Shown here piece after piece: positions 1 through 9,030 of a stretch of DNA of 64,000 nucleotides (the first letter of the stretch is position 1; every line of letters starts with the position of its first letter). Location of the stretch: the NCBI RefSeq assembly GCF_900491745.1, contig NZ_UETR01000005.1, forward strand, positions 310,001 to 374,000. Reading direction: 5' to 3'. The notes below the pieces were generated by a model. The model was not told the DNA's origin. It saw nothing but the letters and a program-made list of their open reading frames with translations, and did no database searches. The translations under genes were made by a program, and so were the position numbers. This stretch comes from Amarolinea aalborgensis. GTDB taxonomy: Bacteria > Chloroflexota > Anaerolineae > SSC4 > Amarolineaceae.

Positions 1-961
1 GCCAACGCAGCTCGGCGGGCAACGCGCGCGCGCGCAGCAGCGCATCCACAGCCGCGGCCACGTCATGGTGAATAAGCAACCGCTGCCGATCTTGAATCTC
101 GACCAGGATGTCGAAAGTGGGCGGCGCGCGGCGTTCGAGCACTGATTTCTGCGTGCCGCGACGCCGCGCCTCTTCGTCGCTCAGGGTCACGCTTTCGATG
201 CCGCCCACCAGGTCCGACAACGTCGGGTTGAGCAGCAGGTTTTCCAGTGTGCCGCCGTGCGCAGTGCCGATGAGTTGAACGCCGCGTTCAGCAATGGTGC
301 GCGCGGCGACGGCCTCTTGCTCGCGGCCAATCTCGTCAATGATGATCACTTCAGGCATGTGGTTTTCCACTGCTTCGATCATCACTTCATGCTGCAAAGA
401 AGGCGTGGGCACTTGCATACGTCGCGCGCGGCCGATCGAAGGATGCGGAATGTCCCCATCGCCGCCGATTTCATTCGACGTATCTACAATCACCACGCGC
501 TTCTTGTCCGCCAACACGCGCGCGGACTCACGCAGGAGGGTCGTCTTGCCTACGCCGGGGCGGCCCAACAGCAGGATACTCTTGTCCGACCGAACAATGT
601 CTTCGATGATGTCAATCGTGCCATACACCGCGCGGCCGACGCGACAGGTCATGCCGATGATGTGGCCCTGACGGTTGCGCAGGCAGGAGATGCGATGCAA
701 CGTGCGCTCGATGCCGGCGCGGTTGTCCTCTGTAAACTCACCGATACGCGCAACGACGTCTTGCAGGTCAGCGAGGGTGATTTCTTGCTCACTCAGGACA
801 ACTTCAAAATCAATGAAACGCGCTTCGGGCAAGCGCCCCAAATCAAGAACCACCTCCAGCAGTTCGTCGCTCCGATTCTGCTCATGGAGGGCATTCTGGA
901 TACGCACTGGCAGCACGGCCAGCAGCGCATTCAAATCATCTGTTATTTTGTAATGAGTCAT
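1..961 (-). CDS. SpoIIIAA/Ycf45-type P-loop ATPase (R3H-protein family), 3' end cut by window
   Basis: I translated the minus strand from the ATG at 961; the frame stays open past position 1, so at least 320 residues are visible and the C terminus is missing. A Walker A motif GRPGVGKTTL is encoded near 538-565, and a Walker B motif EVIIIDEIG near 322-347. The protein resembles SpoIIIAA/Ycf45-like AAA ATPases, which in many bacteria carry a C-terminal R3H nucleic-acid-binding domain. Such a domain would lie outside the window and is not seen. It is the last visible gene of a minus-strand group with the GNAT-like, LON-domain and TruD genes. The exact role is unknown; nucleic-acid binding is inferred from the family. 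Confidence 0.85.
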   Translation of the reverse strand, partial: MTHYKITDDLNALLAVLPVRIQNALHEQNRSDELLEVVLDLGRLPEARFIDFEVVLSEQEITLADLQDVVARIGEFTEDNRAGIERTLHRISCLRNRQGHIIGMTCRVGRAVYGTIDIIEDIVRSDKSILLLGRPGVGKTTLLRESARVLADKKRVVIVDTSNEIGGDGDIPHPSIGRARRMQVPTPSLQHEVMIEAVENHMPEVIIIDEIGREQEAVAARTIAERGVQLIGTAHGGTLENLLLNPTLSDLVGGIESVTLSDEEARRRGTQKSVLERRAPPTFDILVEIQDRQRLLIHHDVAAAVDALLRARALPAELRW

Positions 962-998
962 CCGTTTAATGCGAATCCTGGTTTGATCAAATGGGCAA

Positions 999-1973
999 TC
1001 AAAAGACGCCGCTGACCAGCCGCGGCAGGGGCATCAGCGCCGGTTCCGTCTCCTTGACCCGCACCACCAGGTGTTTGACCAGCCGCGTACGGCGCAGGTA
1101 AGGACGGAAGTTGCGGTCTTGCAGCATCGTCCGCAATCCACTTTGGTAATCGCGCAGCGCCAGGTAGACGGGCTGCGCCTTGCGTGCGGGGCGCAGCGCC
1201 GCCAGGCACCAATCCAACAGACGCTCCGCGACCTGCCGATCGCTATCCGCGCTCCACAAGCGCAGCCAGTGCCCGGCCGGCCCCGACAGCATTTGCACGG
1301 CTGCGGCCAGGCCGTCCACGCTGCTTGCCACGTACCCCTGGGCCTGTAAGCCTGATTCCCACCACGCTGGCAAGAAGCCGCTGCTCTCGCTCTCGGCTGC
1401 GCCTTCGGCCTGTTGCACTACCGGCGGCGTCACAGCCTGGTAGAGTCGTTGAAAGGCCCAGGCATCCGAGTCTTGCTGAGGGCGGATGCCGGCAGCAGGC
1501 TGACTCGGCGTCGCCGTCGTTCCATCCAGGCGAAAAATCGTCTCTTGTGTGTAGGGCACAAAACCAACCTGGCGAAACACATCGGCTTCGCGGCCGTCAG
1601 CCGGCACGCTGGCGAAGATCCGCTGTACACCATGCTGGCCGCCGTCCTGCACCATGCGAGTCAGCAGGCGTGTCCAGATTTCTTCCGCCCCCGGCCGTTC
1701 GCTGGTCAAGGCGGGGGCAAGCGCCAGCATGTCGCTTTCCGGGCGATCAGTGCGCTTGAGCACCTGAGCAAAACCGCGCAGCGGCCCCTGCGCACTCTCT
1801 TCGTGCAACACATACGTGGCAATCCCAATGCCGCGCCAGGGAAATGGCGCCATCATGGCAACCGCCAACGGACTGCGCGGACGCGTCAACGCGTGCACCA
1901 TGTCGAGGCGTTCGGTGTCGGGCGCTAATCCCTGCAGCAGCAGGCTGTGACGCAGGCCGAATGGCTCAACCAC
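999..1973 (-). CDS. GNAT-like acetyltransferase domain protein
   Basis: Open frame of about 324 residues from a GTG at 1973, which has AAGGAG upstream; the frame can be extended to a TTG at 2006. The middle contains GNAT-like stretches: a strand-rich region followed by RIFASVPADG and ADVFRQVGFVPYTQET, the usual penultimate-helix and final-strand pattern. A second, degenerate half (AWAFQRLYQAVTPP) follows. I see no diagnostic acetyl-CoA loop, so catalysis is uncertain. It lies between the SpoIIIAA-like ATPase and the LON-domain gene, with short gaps that suggest cotranscription. The substrate cannot be inferred. Confidence 0.6.
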   Translation of the reverse strand: MVEPFGLRHSLLLQGLAPDTERLDMVHALTRPRSPLAVAMMAPFPWRGIGIATYVLHEESAQGPLRGFAQVLKRTDRPESDMLALAPALTSERPGAEEIWTRLLTRMVQDGGQHGVQRIFASVPADGREADVFRQVGFVPYTQETIFRLDGTTATPSQPAAGIRPQQDSDAWAFQRLYQAVTPPVVQQAEGAAESESSGFLPAWWESGLQAQGYVASSVDGLAAAVQMLSGPAGHWLRLWSADSDRQVAERLLDWCLAALRPARKAQPVYLALRDYQSGLRTMLQDRNFRPYLRRTRLVKHLVVRVKETEPALMPLPRLVSGVF

Positions 1974-2060
1974 CCCTTTGACGGCTCCTTTGGCTTCCCT
2001 GTGCAAAATCTGGGTTGATTTTACACTGCTTTACATCGCGTCGCAAGTATGGTCGGCAGG

Positions 2061-2726
2061 TCAATTGAGAAAGAGATGCCCTGTCGGTCCTGCAATCAAC
2101 TGCCGCTGCGCATCGGCCGTCTGCAGCATGAAGCGCAGCAGAAGCTGCTCCCGCGCAAGCACTCGGCGCTCAACCGCCAGCAAATCAGCCGCACTGTGCG
2201 TCTGCAGAAGGGCCTGCTTGTCATGAAGCGGCAGCTGCAGCGCAATCGCAATCAGATAAGCCAGATCCACGGGGTCATCCGGCATATCGCTGGTGGCGAA
2301 TTTGACCTTCTCGTCCTGGTTGAGCATCTCTAGGTAGGATGCGATGCGCGGCTGCAGGTATTCGATGAGCGGCTTGACCTCGGCTTCGTTGGCGGCGAGC
2401 AGAGGAAAGGCTTCGACTTCTGCCTCCAGATAGGGCTGATCGTTGACAATCTCCTGAATGCGAAAACGGCCTGAGCCAGTGGCCGTGATATTCATGCGGC
2501 CTTCGGCTAACGGTTCTACGTCTGTGATATACGCCATGGTGCCAACGGGGTGCGGCGTTGCCTCACCGCCGACCTCCGAGCCTTGTTGGATCAACACGAT
2601 GCCAAACGGCTTGCCTTCGCGCAAGCAGCGGCGCACCATCAATTTGTAGCGATCTTCAAAAATATGCAGGGGCATCACCATGCCCGGAAACATCACCACA
2701 TTCAGTGGAAACAAAGATAGACGCAT
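2061..2726 (-). CDS. LON substrate-binding (PUA-like) domain protein
   Basis: 221 residues from the ATG at 2726, chosen because it follows GAAGGAG at good spacing and begins with the family opening MRLSLFPLNVVMFPGM. The conserved early segment MPLHIFEDRYKLMVRRC is typical of the N-terminal domain of Lon protease. No AAA or protease domain follows, so this is a stand-alone LON-domain protein. Such proteins are widespread and are thought to bind unfolded or regulatory substrates, but their role is not settled. It sits in the minus-strand group downstream of truD. Confidence 0.85.
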   Translation of the reverse strand: MRLSLFPLNVVMFPGMVMPLHIFEDRYKLMVRRCLREGKPFGIVLIQQGSEVGGEATPHPVGTMAYITDVEPLAEGRMNITATGSGRFRIQEIVNDQPYLEAEVEAFPLLAANEAEVKPLIEYLQPRIASYLEMLNQDEKVKFATSDMPDDPVDLAYLIAIALQLPLHDKQALLQTHSAADLLAVERRVLAREQLLLRFMLQTADAQRQLIAGPTGHLFLN

Positions 2727-2797
2727 GGCATCAACTCCTTCGTGTGTGACAAAGCAAAACATTCTGCGCGAGGCAAGGCGCTCGATTGGAGCAGGGA

Positions 2798-3856
2798 TCA
2801 GTCATCGCCCTCGTCTTCTTCCCCGAGGATGACCTCATCCTTCATGAATTCGCGCAAGACGACCGTGGCGTAGGCGCCCTTGGGCAAGGTAAAACGCAGC
2901 CACAATCCGCCGTGATCAGTCTCTAGTTCGGAGGCGTCGAGTTCGATGTGGTCAAGAAGCAGGCGGCCGAAGCGCCGGCCGCCATCCACATCCGCCTTCT
3001 TGAAGGCCTGTACGGGCAAATCAGCTTGCGCCAGGATCTGCGCCTCAAGCGCCGCAGACTCCTCGGCGGCGGCCTTCATCTTGGCTCCAAAAAGGGGGCC
3101 GGTAAAACTGATTTCACCAGCCGCAAAGCGCGGCTGTTCCCGATCCAGGTCTTCCACCACAAAGAGGCCGCCCGTGCCGTGTTTCTTGGCGACATCGCCA
3201 GCCAGCAGGTGATCGAACGCGCCCAGGTTGATGCGCTGCACCAGATAGCGATTGAAAAGCTCTGATTGAAATGCTGAGATCAAGAAGCGGCGCAGCCACC
3301 GCTGGCGGGGGCCGCGACCCAAAAGCACTTCGCGGCCGCGCGCCGCATTGTCGCCATCCTGACCAAAGCGCTGCGCGCCGAAGAAATTGGGGATGCCGCG
3401 CGCGCGCAGCGCGGCGGCCACAGCCGTAGCTCGCGGCATGGCATCTGGCGTGACCTCAGCCACGAAGATGGCAAAACGATTGCCCAACAGGTGCCCGGTG
3501 CGCAGCTTGTTGCGATGACGGCTGACCCAGTTGACCTGAAAAGGCAGCTCGCCGCTGATGCGCACGGCGGCGTCTTCGGCCGGCACGCGCAGAAGGGAAA
3601 ACGTCTGCGTGGTCAACGCCTGACGGTCCTTCAAGCCGGCAAAACCGATGTCATCGGCGGCCAGGCCAAACACGCGCGCCAGGGCCGTAACCACATCGCG
3701 CGTGTTCCAACCGCGCCGCGTGAGATTGACGTAGAGATGATCGCCCTCGCCGCTCGGTTCGTACAAGGGAATCTCTTCGACGACAAAATGCTCAGGCGCC
3801 TGCTTGAGCGCGCCGCCTATGCCGGGTAGATCTGAGGTAATCGTTGGTAATATCAT
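2798..3856 (-). CDS. truD: tRNA pseudouridine(13) synthase TruD
   Basis: About 352 residues. It carries the TruD signatures: an N-terminal DLPGIGGALKQAPEHFVVEE segment and the catalytic-region motif GFAGLKDRQALTTQ, whose aspartate is the family nucleophile. Further on are RNKLRTGHLLGNRF and FFGAQRFGQDGDNA. The enzyme isomerises U13 of certain tRNAs. I prefer the ATG at 3856 over the GTG at 3880 because TruD proteins begin close to the DLPGIGG segment; neither has a clear Shine-Dalgarno sequence. A TACAAT hexamer lies just upstream of the GTG, so the transcript may be nearly leaderless. It heads the truD/LON/GNAT/ATPase group. Confidence 0.93.
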   Translation of the reverse strand: MILPTITSDLPGIGGALKQAPEHFVVEEIPLYEPSGEGDHLYVNLTRRGWNTRDVVTALARVFGLAADDIGFAGLKDRQALTTQTFSLLRVPAEDAAVRISGELPFQVNWVSRHRNKLRTGHLLGNRFAIFVAEVTPDAMPRATAVAAALRARGIPNFFGAQRFGQDGDNAARGREVLLGRGPRQRWLRRFLISAFQSELFNRYLVQRINLGAFDHLLAGDVAKKHGTGGLFVVEDLDREQPRFAAGEISFTGPLFGAKMKAAAEESAALEAQILAQADLPVQAFKKADVDGGRRFGRLLLDHIELDASELETDHGGLWLRFTLPKGAYATVVLREFMKDEVILGEEDEGDD

Positions 3857-3928
3857 GCGATTGTGAAGTAAGGTCGTCACGAGTTAGATTGTAGCGCAGA
3901 GCGCCTGGGAAAGCAAGGTCGGGCCAAC

Positions 3929-4480
3929 TCAGGTTGCGGTCGCCGGCGCAGCCGAACGTGGTTCAATCAACCAATGGAGTCCAGCGAGCAGCGCCATCCC
4001 GACGCCCAGCCCCAGCCACAGCCCCGTTAGAATCATCGTGGGTTGACCGCCGTCCCACCAGCCGCGGTGCATGGCATGCACATCCAACTGCCAGAGACCA
4101 AACGTGACTGCGGCCAGGGTCAGGCGCAGCACCCAGGAGCGTTTTTCCATGAACACAAACGCATCCCCACGGCGGCCATAGGCCACGCGTACGGCAATGA
4201 TGCCAATCAACGCCGTGTAGCAGCGCGAGCAAACTGCCCACGGATAGCCGGCTAACTGAAAGGCCATCTCAGGCTGCGGACAAATCCAGAAGCCCAACGC
4301 GGTGATGCCCTCGCCGACCGGGACAAAGAGAGGCAGGCCGCTGGCGCGAAAGAGCGGCGCCAAGATCGGCCCCGCCGCCATGAACCCGAGCACAATGTCA
4401 ACCAGCAGCCATCCGCGGTTGCGCGGCGCGGCCGTGCGTGGGTTGACTGGTCGCGTCTCAATGAGCCGTATGCTTCTCAT
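3929..4480 (-). CDS. DUF2085 family membrane protein
   Basis: 183 residues with about four hydrophobic segments. The motif AGYPWAVCSRCYTALIG, preceded by a Cys-Pro-Gln-Pro-Glu segment, is the cysteine-containing hallmark of DUF2085 proteins, so a metal or redox site is possible. The ATG at 4480 overlaps the crtB stop as ATGA, indicating translational coupling; an upstream in-frame GTG at 4501 is the alternative. The family function is unknown. The position at the end of the carotenoid operon suggests, but does not prove, a link with membrane pigment metabolism. Confidence 0.8.
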   Translation of the reverse strand: MRSIRLIETRPVNPRTAAPRNRGWLLVDIVLGFMAAGPILAPLFRASGLPLFVPVGEGITALGFWICPQPEMAFQLAGYPWAVCSRCYTALIGIIAVRVAYGRRGDAFVFMEKRSWVLRLTLAAVTFGLWQLDVHAMHRGWWDGGQPTMILTGLWLGLGVGMALLAGLHWLIEPRSAAPATAT

Positions 4481-5397
4481 GGAATCTGCCGCACCCGCCA
4501 CCAGGTGCGTGGCAAATGCACCAGTTTAGCGCCCAGGCCGACATGGGCGCGCTGGTTGAACACATCGTAGCGATTCTGACGAATCTTCTTGAGAATCCCG
4601 CGATAGATAGCCGCCGCCGCCGCCACCGAAAGGCGGCTGTCGCGATTCAGCAAACCAATACCAGGCCACGCTTCATCGTACAGGCGTTCGGCCCGCGCAA
4701 TCTCGAAATCGAGCAGACGCACAAACCGTTCGTCTACTTGACCATGACAGAAGTGGGCATAGGTCAGGCCAAACCGTTCGATGTCTTCCAGCGGAAGGTA
4801 GACGCGGCCGCGACTGGCGTCTTCACCCACATCGCGCAAGATATTGGTCAACTGCAGGGCGATGCCGAGCTTGACGGCATAGTCAAAGGCCTCGTGGGTC
4901 CTGAAACCGGTGATGTGCATGGACATCAGCCCAACGGTGGAAGCCACGCAATAACAGTAGTGAGACAATTCTTCCCACGTTTGGTACGTGCGCACCGTCA
5001 AGTCCATCGCCATGCCATCCAGCAATTCCTCAGCAAAACGTCGCGGCACATGATGGCGCTCGCACGTGTCAGCCCAGGCCATCAAAACAGGGTCCTGCTG
5101 CTCGTGCACTGGCCGAAAGGCCGCGTGCCGCCAGCGCGTCAGCTCGTCGTGGGCGTTCGGACCGCCGCTGTCCACGATGTTATCACTGACTCGACAAAAG
5201 CCGTACAGCGCATGAATCGCCTGGCGCTTTTGAGGCGGCAGCAGCAGCGAGCTGAGATAGAAACTCTTCGAGTAATCCTTCGTAATCTGCCTGCTGACGG
5301 CATAGGCCTGATCCAGGGTCACGCGACTGTCGTGGAGAGACGGCTCGCTCAACATGCGTGTCTCATTCGTCAGAAAAGAATGGGACTGGGCTGTCAT
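4477..5397 (-). CDS. crtB: Phytoene synthase
   Basis: 306 residues. It condenses two geranylgeranyl diphosphates to phytoene, the entry step of C40 carotenoids. Family signatures are visible: SKSFYLSSLLLP near the N terminus, the first Asp-rich region around ALYGFCRVSDNIVD, YCYCVASTVGLMS, and the second Asp motif in LTNILRDVGEDASRGRVYLP. The ATG at 5397 follows CGGAGGCACCG. Squalene or dehydrosqualene synthase is possible from fold alone, but the neighbouring desaturase and lycopene cyclase genes favour phytoene synthase. It precedes and overlaps the DUF2085 gene. Confidence 0.92.
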   Translation of the reverse strand: MTAQSHSFLTNETRMLSEPSLHDSRVTLDQAYAVSRQITKDYSKSFYLSSLLLPPQKRQAIHALYGFCRVSDNIVDSGGPNAHDELTRWRHAAFRPVHEQQDPVLMAWADTCERHHVPRRFAEELLDGMAMDLTVRTYQTWEELSHYCYCVASTVGLMSMHITGFRTHEAFDYAVKLGIALQLTNILRDVGEDASRGRVYLPLEDIERFGLTYAHFCHGQVDERFVRLLDFEIARAERLYDEAWPGIGLLNRDSRLSVAAAAAIYRGILKKIRQNRYDVFNQRAHVGLGAKLVHLPRTWWRVRQIP

Positions 5398-5492
5398 CGG
5401 TGCCTCCGCAAACTGGGTCGTTGTCGTGGGCTGCAGCGGTGATGTCCGGCATCCTGCCTGTCCAGCCCACGATTGTTGTCATGATTCGGCGC

Positions 5493-6953
5493 TTACGCGC
5501 GCGGTGTAAAGGGCTTGCCCTCGATACGCGCCAGCGTGGCATCGGCTGCGCGATGCCCACTGCGCACTGCGCCTTCCATCGAGTCGTAAAAACGCTGGAA
5601 CGTGTAGCCGCCAGCGACCGCAAGGTTTTGGATGGGGGATTGCTGGCTAGGGCGCAGGTGATCGGTGCCCGGCTTGGGCCAGTATACCGACTGCGGCACG
5701 CGCACCACCTTCGACTTCTCGATCTGTGCGCCGGCCGCGCTGGACGGAAAGAGCGCCTTGATATCTTCCCACACCAAGCGCACCACCTCCGCGTCGCTGA
5801 GCGCCATGAGATCGTGCGCTGGCGCCACCACAAACTGAAAACGCGATTTACCCTCGTGATAATACTCGGGTGTAGTGTTGGCCATATCTGCGTAGACCGG
5901 AATAATGCCATCAGGCGAGAAGATGACATTGTCAATGTTGCTGATCTGGCGGTCGGCCCACAGGTGCACGGTCATGACCGGTACGCCTTCCAACTGGGCC
6001 AGCCCTTTGAAGTAATCATACCGCTGCCAGGTTTCCGGCATCAGCTTCTTCAAGTTATGAATGGGCAGCGCCGTGATATAGTAATCGGCCTCGAAGCGCG
6101 AAGCTGTAGGATTCAACGTGGTTTCGCCGGCGGCTGCAGCTGCGCGCGGCTCATCCCACGCGACGTCCACGCCGCTGATCGTGCCGTCCGGCTGGGTCTG
6201 GATGCCCGTCACCTTGGCGCCAGTCAGCACGCGGCCGCCGCGAGCCTGAATATACTCGACCAACGGGCCGGTCAGGTGCTTTTCTGGCGCGCCCTTGAGA
6301 AAGCCCATGTGGCTGGCGTCGTTCTGGCGCAGGAAAAGGCCGCTAACATCGAGCACGACGCGCGCACTGATGTCTTCTGGCTTGAGGAATTTGAGGGCCA
6401 GGGTCATCGGTAGGAACATCTTGCTCAACATGCGATCAGCAATGCCTACCTCGCGGTGCCATTGTTGGTATGTCAGGCGATCCTGGGCTGCGTAGTATTT
6501 CTCGCCGCCGAAAAGAATGGGCACCAGGGCCTTGGCCAGGGTGGCCTTTTCGCCCAGGCTGAAATATCTATTTTGGAAAACGGCCGGCAGCAAGTGCAGC
6601 GGCGACGGCAGCGGCATGGTACGGAACTCGAAGCGCTCGCCCTGATCAAGGGTGTACGTGAGCACGTGCTCTTTCCACAAGATGCGGTCATAGGTGCCGA
6701 TGTCGCGCATAAGGTCGAAGATTTCTTCGTAAGCGCCAAAGAAGACGTGCAGACCAGTCTCGATCCAATCGCCGTCAGCATCCTGCCACGATGACCATTT
6801 GCCGCCCAGCACATCGCGCTTCTCAATCACGGTCACGTCATGACCGGCTTCAACCAATCGCTTTGCCGCCGCTAAACCGGCCAATCCACCGCCAATGACC
6901 AAAACCCGCCGCTGCGTTCCACTCTGTGCAATTCCTTGTGGCGTCGTCTCCAT
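5493..6953 (-). CDS. crtP: CrtP/PDS-type phytoene desaturase (FAD-dependent)
   Basis: 486 residues from the ATG at 6953, which follows GGGAGGCACGAGC. The N terminus has the dinucleotide-binding motif VIGGGLAGLAAAKRL, then DVLGGKWSSWQDADGDW and ETGLHVFFGAY, the pattern of cyanobacterial/plant-type phytoene desaturase rather than bacterial CrtI. The segment LALKFLKPEDISA and the following GAPEKHLTGP also match this type. PDS-type enzymes convert phytoene to zeta-carotene with quinone as acceptor, and need a second desaturase to reach lycopene. None is seen nearby, so either another locus supplies it or this enzyme performs more steps. Amine-oxidase relatives such as HpnE are less likely given the neighbours. 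Confidence 0.82.
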   Translation of the reverse strand: METTPQGIAQSGTQRRVLVIGGGLAGLAAAKRLVEAGHDVTVIEKRDVLGGKWSSWQDADGDWIETGLHVFFGAYEEIFDLMRDIGTYDRILWKEHVLTYTLDQGERFEFRTMPLPSPLHLLPAVFQNRYFSLGEKATLAKALVPILFGGEKYYAAQDRLTYQQWHREVGIADRMLSKMFLPMTLALKFLKPEDISARVVLDVSGLFLRQNDASHMGFLKGAPEKHLTGPLVEYIQARGGRVLTGAKVTGIQTQPDGTISGVDVAWDEPRAAAAAGETTLNPTASRFEADYYITALPIHNLKKLMPETWQRYDYFKGLAQLEGVPVMTVHLWADRQISNIDNVIFSPDGIIPVYADMANTTPEYYHEGKSRFQFVVAPAHDLMALSDAEVVRLVWEDIKALFPSSAAGAQIEKSKVVRVPQSVYWPKPGTDHLRPSQQSPIQNLAVAGGYTFQRFYDSMEGAVRSGHRAADATLARIEGKPFTPRA

Positions 6954-7151
6954 GCTCGTGCCTCCCACATCCCATTCAAGTTTTATTGATTTCTGACTAC
7001 ACAATGCTTCCACTTTCCTAAGACGCAGCGACGCAATGGAGAGTCACCGATCCGATGTCGCTCACCTGGTTCGTTGGCGGTTGGCAACCCTGCCGCAGCG
7101 GGGTGTTAGCGACATGAAGCCGTCAGCCCGATGTCTGGCGCGGCCTGCGGC

Positions 7152-7502
7152 CTATAGGCCGACACGGCGGCGCAGGGCGTAGAACCGCTGCCAGGATTGC
7201 TTGCTGCCCAAGAGAAGCAAGCCCTGAACGATCAAGATATTGGTGATAAGGAAAAACAGCAGCTCTTCCAGTGGTAGGCCAAAAACAAGCAGCGGCACAC
7301 TCCGGTCAGGCGAAATAGCCCACACACCCGCGCCAATCGCCAAGCGATCCGCCAGGCTCAACCACAGCCAGGGGACAACGACCCCGGCCAGGTAAAGACG
7401 CCATTGGCGACGCAAGATAGGCCAACCAAACCAAAGTTGCAGCAGAATGATTGGCAAAGCCCACACCAACAAAAAGATAAGATACGTCCACTGTCCAAAC
7501 AT
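7152..7502 (-). CDS. Lycopene cyclase domain subunit (CrtYd-like)
   Basis: 116 residues, about three transmembrane helices, with the motif FGLPLEELLFFLITN. This PxE(E/D) helix is the hallmark of the small lycopene beta-cyclase subunits CrtYc/CrtYd, which act as a membrane heterodimer to close the rings of lycopene. The start ATG lies two bases after the stop of the partner gene, so the two are translated together. Together they would give beta-rings; epsilon-ring formation by related heterodimers cannot be excluded from sequence. Confidence 0.85.
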   Translation of the reverse strand: MFGQWTYLIFLLVWALPIILLQLWFGWPILRRQWRLYLAGVVVPWLWLSLADRLAIGAGVWAISPDRSVPLLVFGLPLEELLFFLITNILIVQGLLLLGSKQSWQRFYALRRRVGL

Positions 7503-7504
7503 GA

Positions 7505-7819
7505 CTACTCCTCAGGCTGCCAAAGCCAACGGCGCAGGATGGTTAGCACGAAACCAGTAAAAATGACTTGCAGCACAAAGAACAAGTATTCTTCCAATGG
7601 AACGACGCCCAGCACAATGCCCCAGATCTTGTTGACATCATAGGACCAGACGCCCTGTCTGACGATCGCATTATCCCACGGCGTGGTGTAGACGACGGCC
7701 AGCAGTGCAATCACGGCCAGATGGCGCGGGTCGGGCCAGGTGCGCCGTCGCCAGAGCACCAGACCGCACAGCACCGTGGGCGCAATTACAAACAGCAGCA
7801 AAAAACCAGCGTAAGTCAC
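7505..7819 (-). CDS. Lycopene cyclase domain subunit (CrtYc-like)
   Basis: 104 residues, three predicted transmembrane helices, with GVVPLEEYLFFVLQV, the same catalytic-helix motif as the next gene. It is the first of two adjacent lycopene cyclase genes on the minus strand. In many bacteria these are separate genes and in fungi they are fused. It begins 29 bases downstream of folE, linking the pterin/folate block and the carotenoid block into one probable transcription unit. Confidence 0.85.
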   Translation of the reverse strand: MTYAGFLLLFVIAPTVLCGLVLWRRRTWPDPRHLAVIALLAVVYTTPWDNAIVRQGVWSYDVNKIWGIVLGVVPLEEYLFFVLQVIFTGFVLTILRRWLWQPEE

Positions 7820-7848
7820 TCGTGCACCTCCCGCTTATCCGCATGCGT

Positions 7849-8481
7849 TCAATCGGAATCCGTGTGATTGAGCAGCTTGAGGAATTCATTGCGCGTTTGT
7901 GGGCTGTTGCGGAAAGCGCCGCGCATGGCGCTGGTCACCATGCGCGCATTGGCTTTCTTCACGCCGCGCATCGCCGCGCACAGGTGCACTCCTTCGCAGA
8001 CAACCGCGACGCCCAAGGGATGCAGCACTTCTTCGATGAAATCGGCGATCTGTGTGGTCATCCGCTCCTGCACTTGCAGGCGCCGCGCGAACATCTCGAC
8101 AATGCGCGGAATCTTGCTCAGGCCCAACACCTTACCGCGTGGAATGTAGGCGACGTGCGCTTTGCCCATGAACGGCAGCATATGATGCTCGCACAGGCTG
8201 TAGTAGTCAATGCTCTTCACCACTACCATCTCATCGTAGTGCACATCGAAAATGGCGTCGTTGATCAGCGTCACCGGGTCTACATGGTACCCAGCGGTCA
8301 ACTCTTCGTACATTTTCGCCACACGCAGCGGGGTTTTGACCAGCCCATGCCGTTCAGGATTCTCGCCTATCGCCGTCAGGATACTGCGCACCGCGCCCTG
8401 AATGTCGGTGTCTGCCCACTCCGGCTCATCCTCAACCAACTCATTGCGAAAGGCGTCGAAGTCGTCTACATTTACTTTCAT
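7849..8481 (-). CDS. folE: GTP cyclohydrolase I
   Basis: About 210 residues. It opens the imidazole ring of GTP to give 7,8-dihydroneopterin triphosphate, the first step to folate. Zinc ligands and active-site motifs are present: SLCEHHMLPFMGKAHVAYIP, LGLSKIPRIVEMFARRLQVQ and GVHLCAAMRGV. Length is normal for the family. I prefer the ATG at 8481 to the GTG at 8490; neither has a convincing ribosome binding site. It follows folB and folK on the minus strand, forming a compact dihydropterin module. Confidence 0.95.
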   Translation of the reverse strand: MKVNVDDFDAFRNELVEDEPEWADTDIQGAVRSILTAIGENPERHGLVKTPLRVAKMYEELTAGYHVDPVTLINDAIFDVHYDEMVVVKSIDYYSLCEHHMLPFMGKAHVAYIPRGKVLGLSKIPRIVEMFARRLQVQERMTTQIADFIEEVLHPLGVAVVCEGVHLCAAMRGVKKANARMVTSAMRGAFRNSPQTRNEFLKLLNHTDSD

Positions 8482-8508
8482 TGGATTCACGTTATTTTTG
8501 CTCGCTTT

Positions 8509-9030
8509 CTAGAAGGTGAACTGCTTTGATTTGACCGCAGGCAGGTGCACATCGTCACGGCGCCAGATGTCTGTTCGATAGCGAAATTGCGCCGCGATGG
8601 CGCTGAGGAGCTGGCCTGTCTCTGGGTGAATGAAATCTGGCGCCACCTCAGCCAATGGCCGCGCCAGGTAGGGCTGCGCAAGAATATCGGGATCAGGAAT
8701 GTGGCGTTTGCCTACCAGGAGAATATCGTGGTTGAAGAAGGCGATATCGAGATCAATGGTGCGCGCTGCGTTCGGATTGGCGCTGCGCTGCCGTCCCAGC
8801 GACCGCTCGATGGCGCTCAACTGCTGCTTGAGCTGGTCTGGCGACAGCGGGGTGATCAAGATGGCTGCGGCATTCAGAAAATTCGGCTGTGTTGGGTCGC
8901 CCACGGCAAGCGTCTCATAAATGGATGAAACAGCCGCCACTTCACCCAGGGCCGCGAGACGTTCTACCGCGGCCGGGAGATAAAGCTCAGGCTGAATGTT
9001 GGAGCCGAGGCTGAGAAAAACAGTGTTCAT
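8509..9030 (-). CDS. folK: 2-amino-4-hydroxy-6-hydroxymethyldihydropteridine pyrophosphokinase
   Basis: 173 residues. HPPK transfers pyrophosphate from ATP to hydroxymethyl-dihydropterin. Signatures are the N-terminal FLSLGSNIQPE, the ETLAVGDPTQPNFLNAA region, and RTIDLDIAFFN with the magnesium-binding Asp pair. The ATG overlaps the folB stop as ATGA, so folB and folK are coupled. The C-terminal 30 residues extend slightly beyond the usual family end. Confidence 0.94.
   Translation of the reverse strand: MNTVFLSLGSNIQPELYLPAAVERLAALGEVAAVSSIYETLAVGDPTQPNFLNAAAILITPLSPDQLKQQLSAIERSLGRQRSANPNAARTIDLDIAFFNHDILLVGKRHIPDPDILAQPYLARPLAEVAPDFIHPETGQLLSAIAAQFRYRTDIWRRDDVHLPAVKSKQFTF

Noticed and set aside
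4516..5442. 308-codon plus-strand frame opposite crtB
   Set aside because: Antisense shadow; crtB motifs on the minus strand are unambiguous.
7055..7115. Inverted ATGTCGCT/AGCGACAT pair before the desaturase gene
   Set aside because: Only 8 bases with a 45-base loop and no other terminator or operator feature; likely chance.
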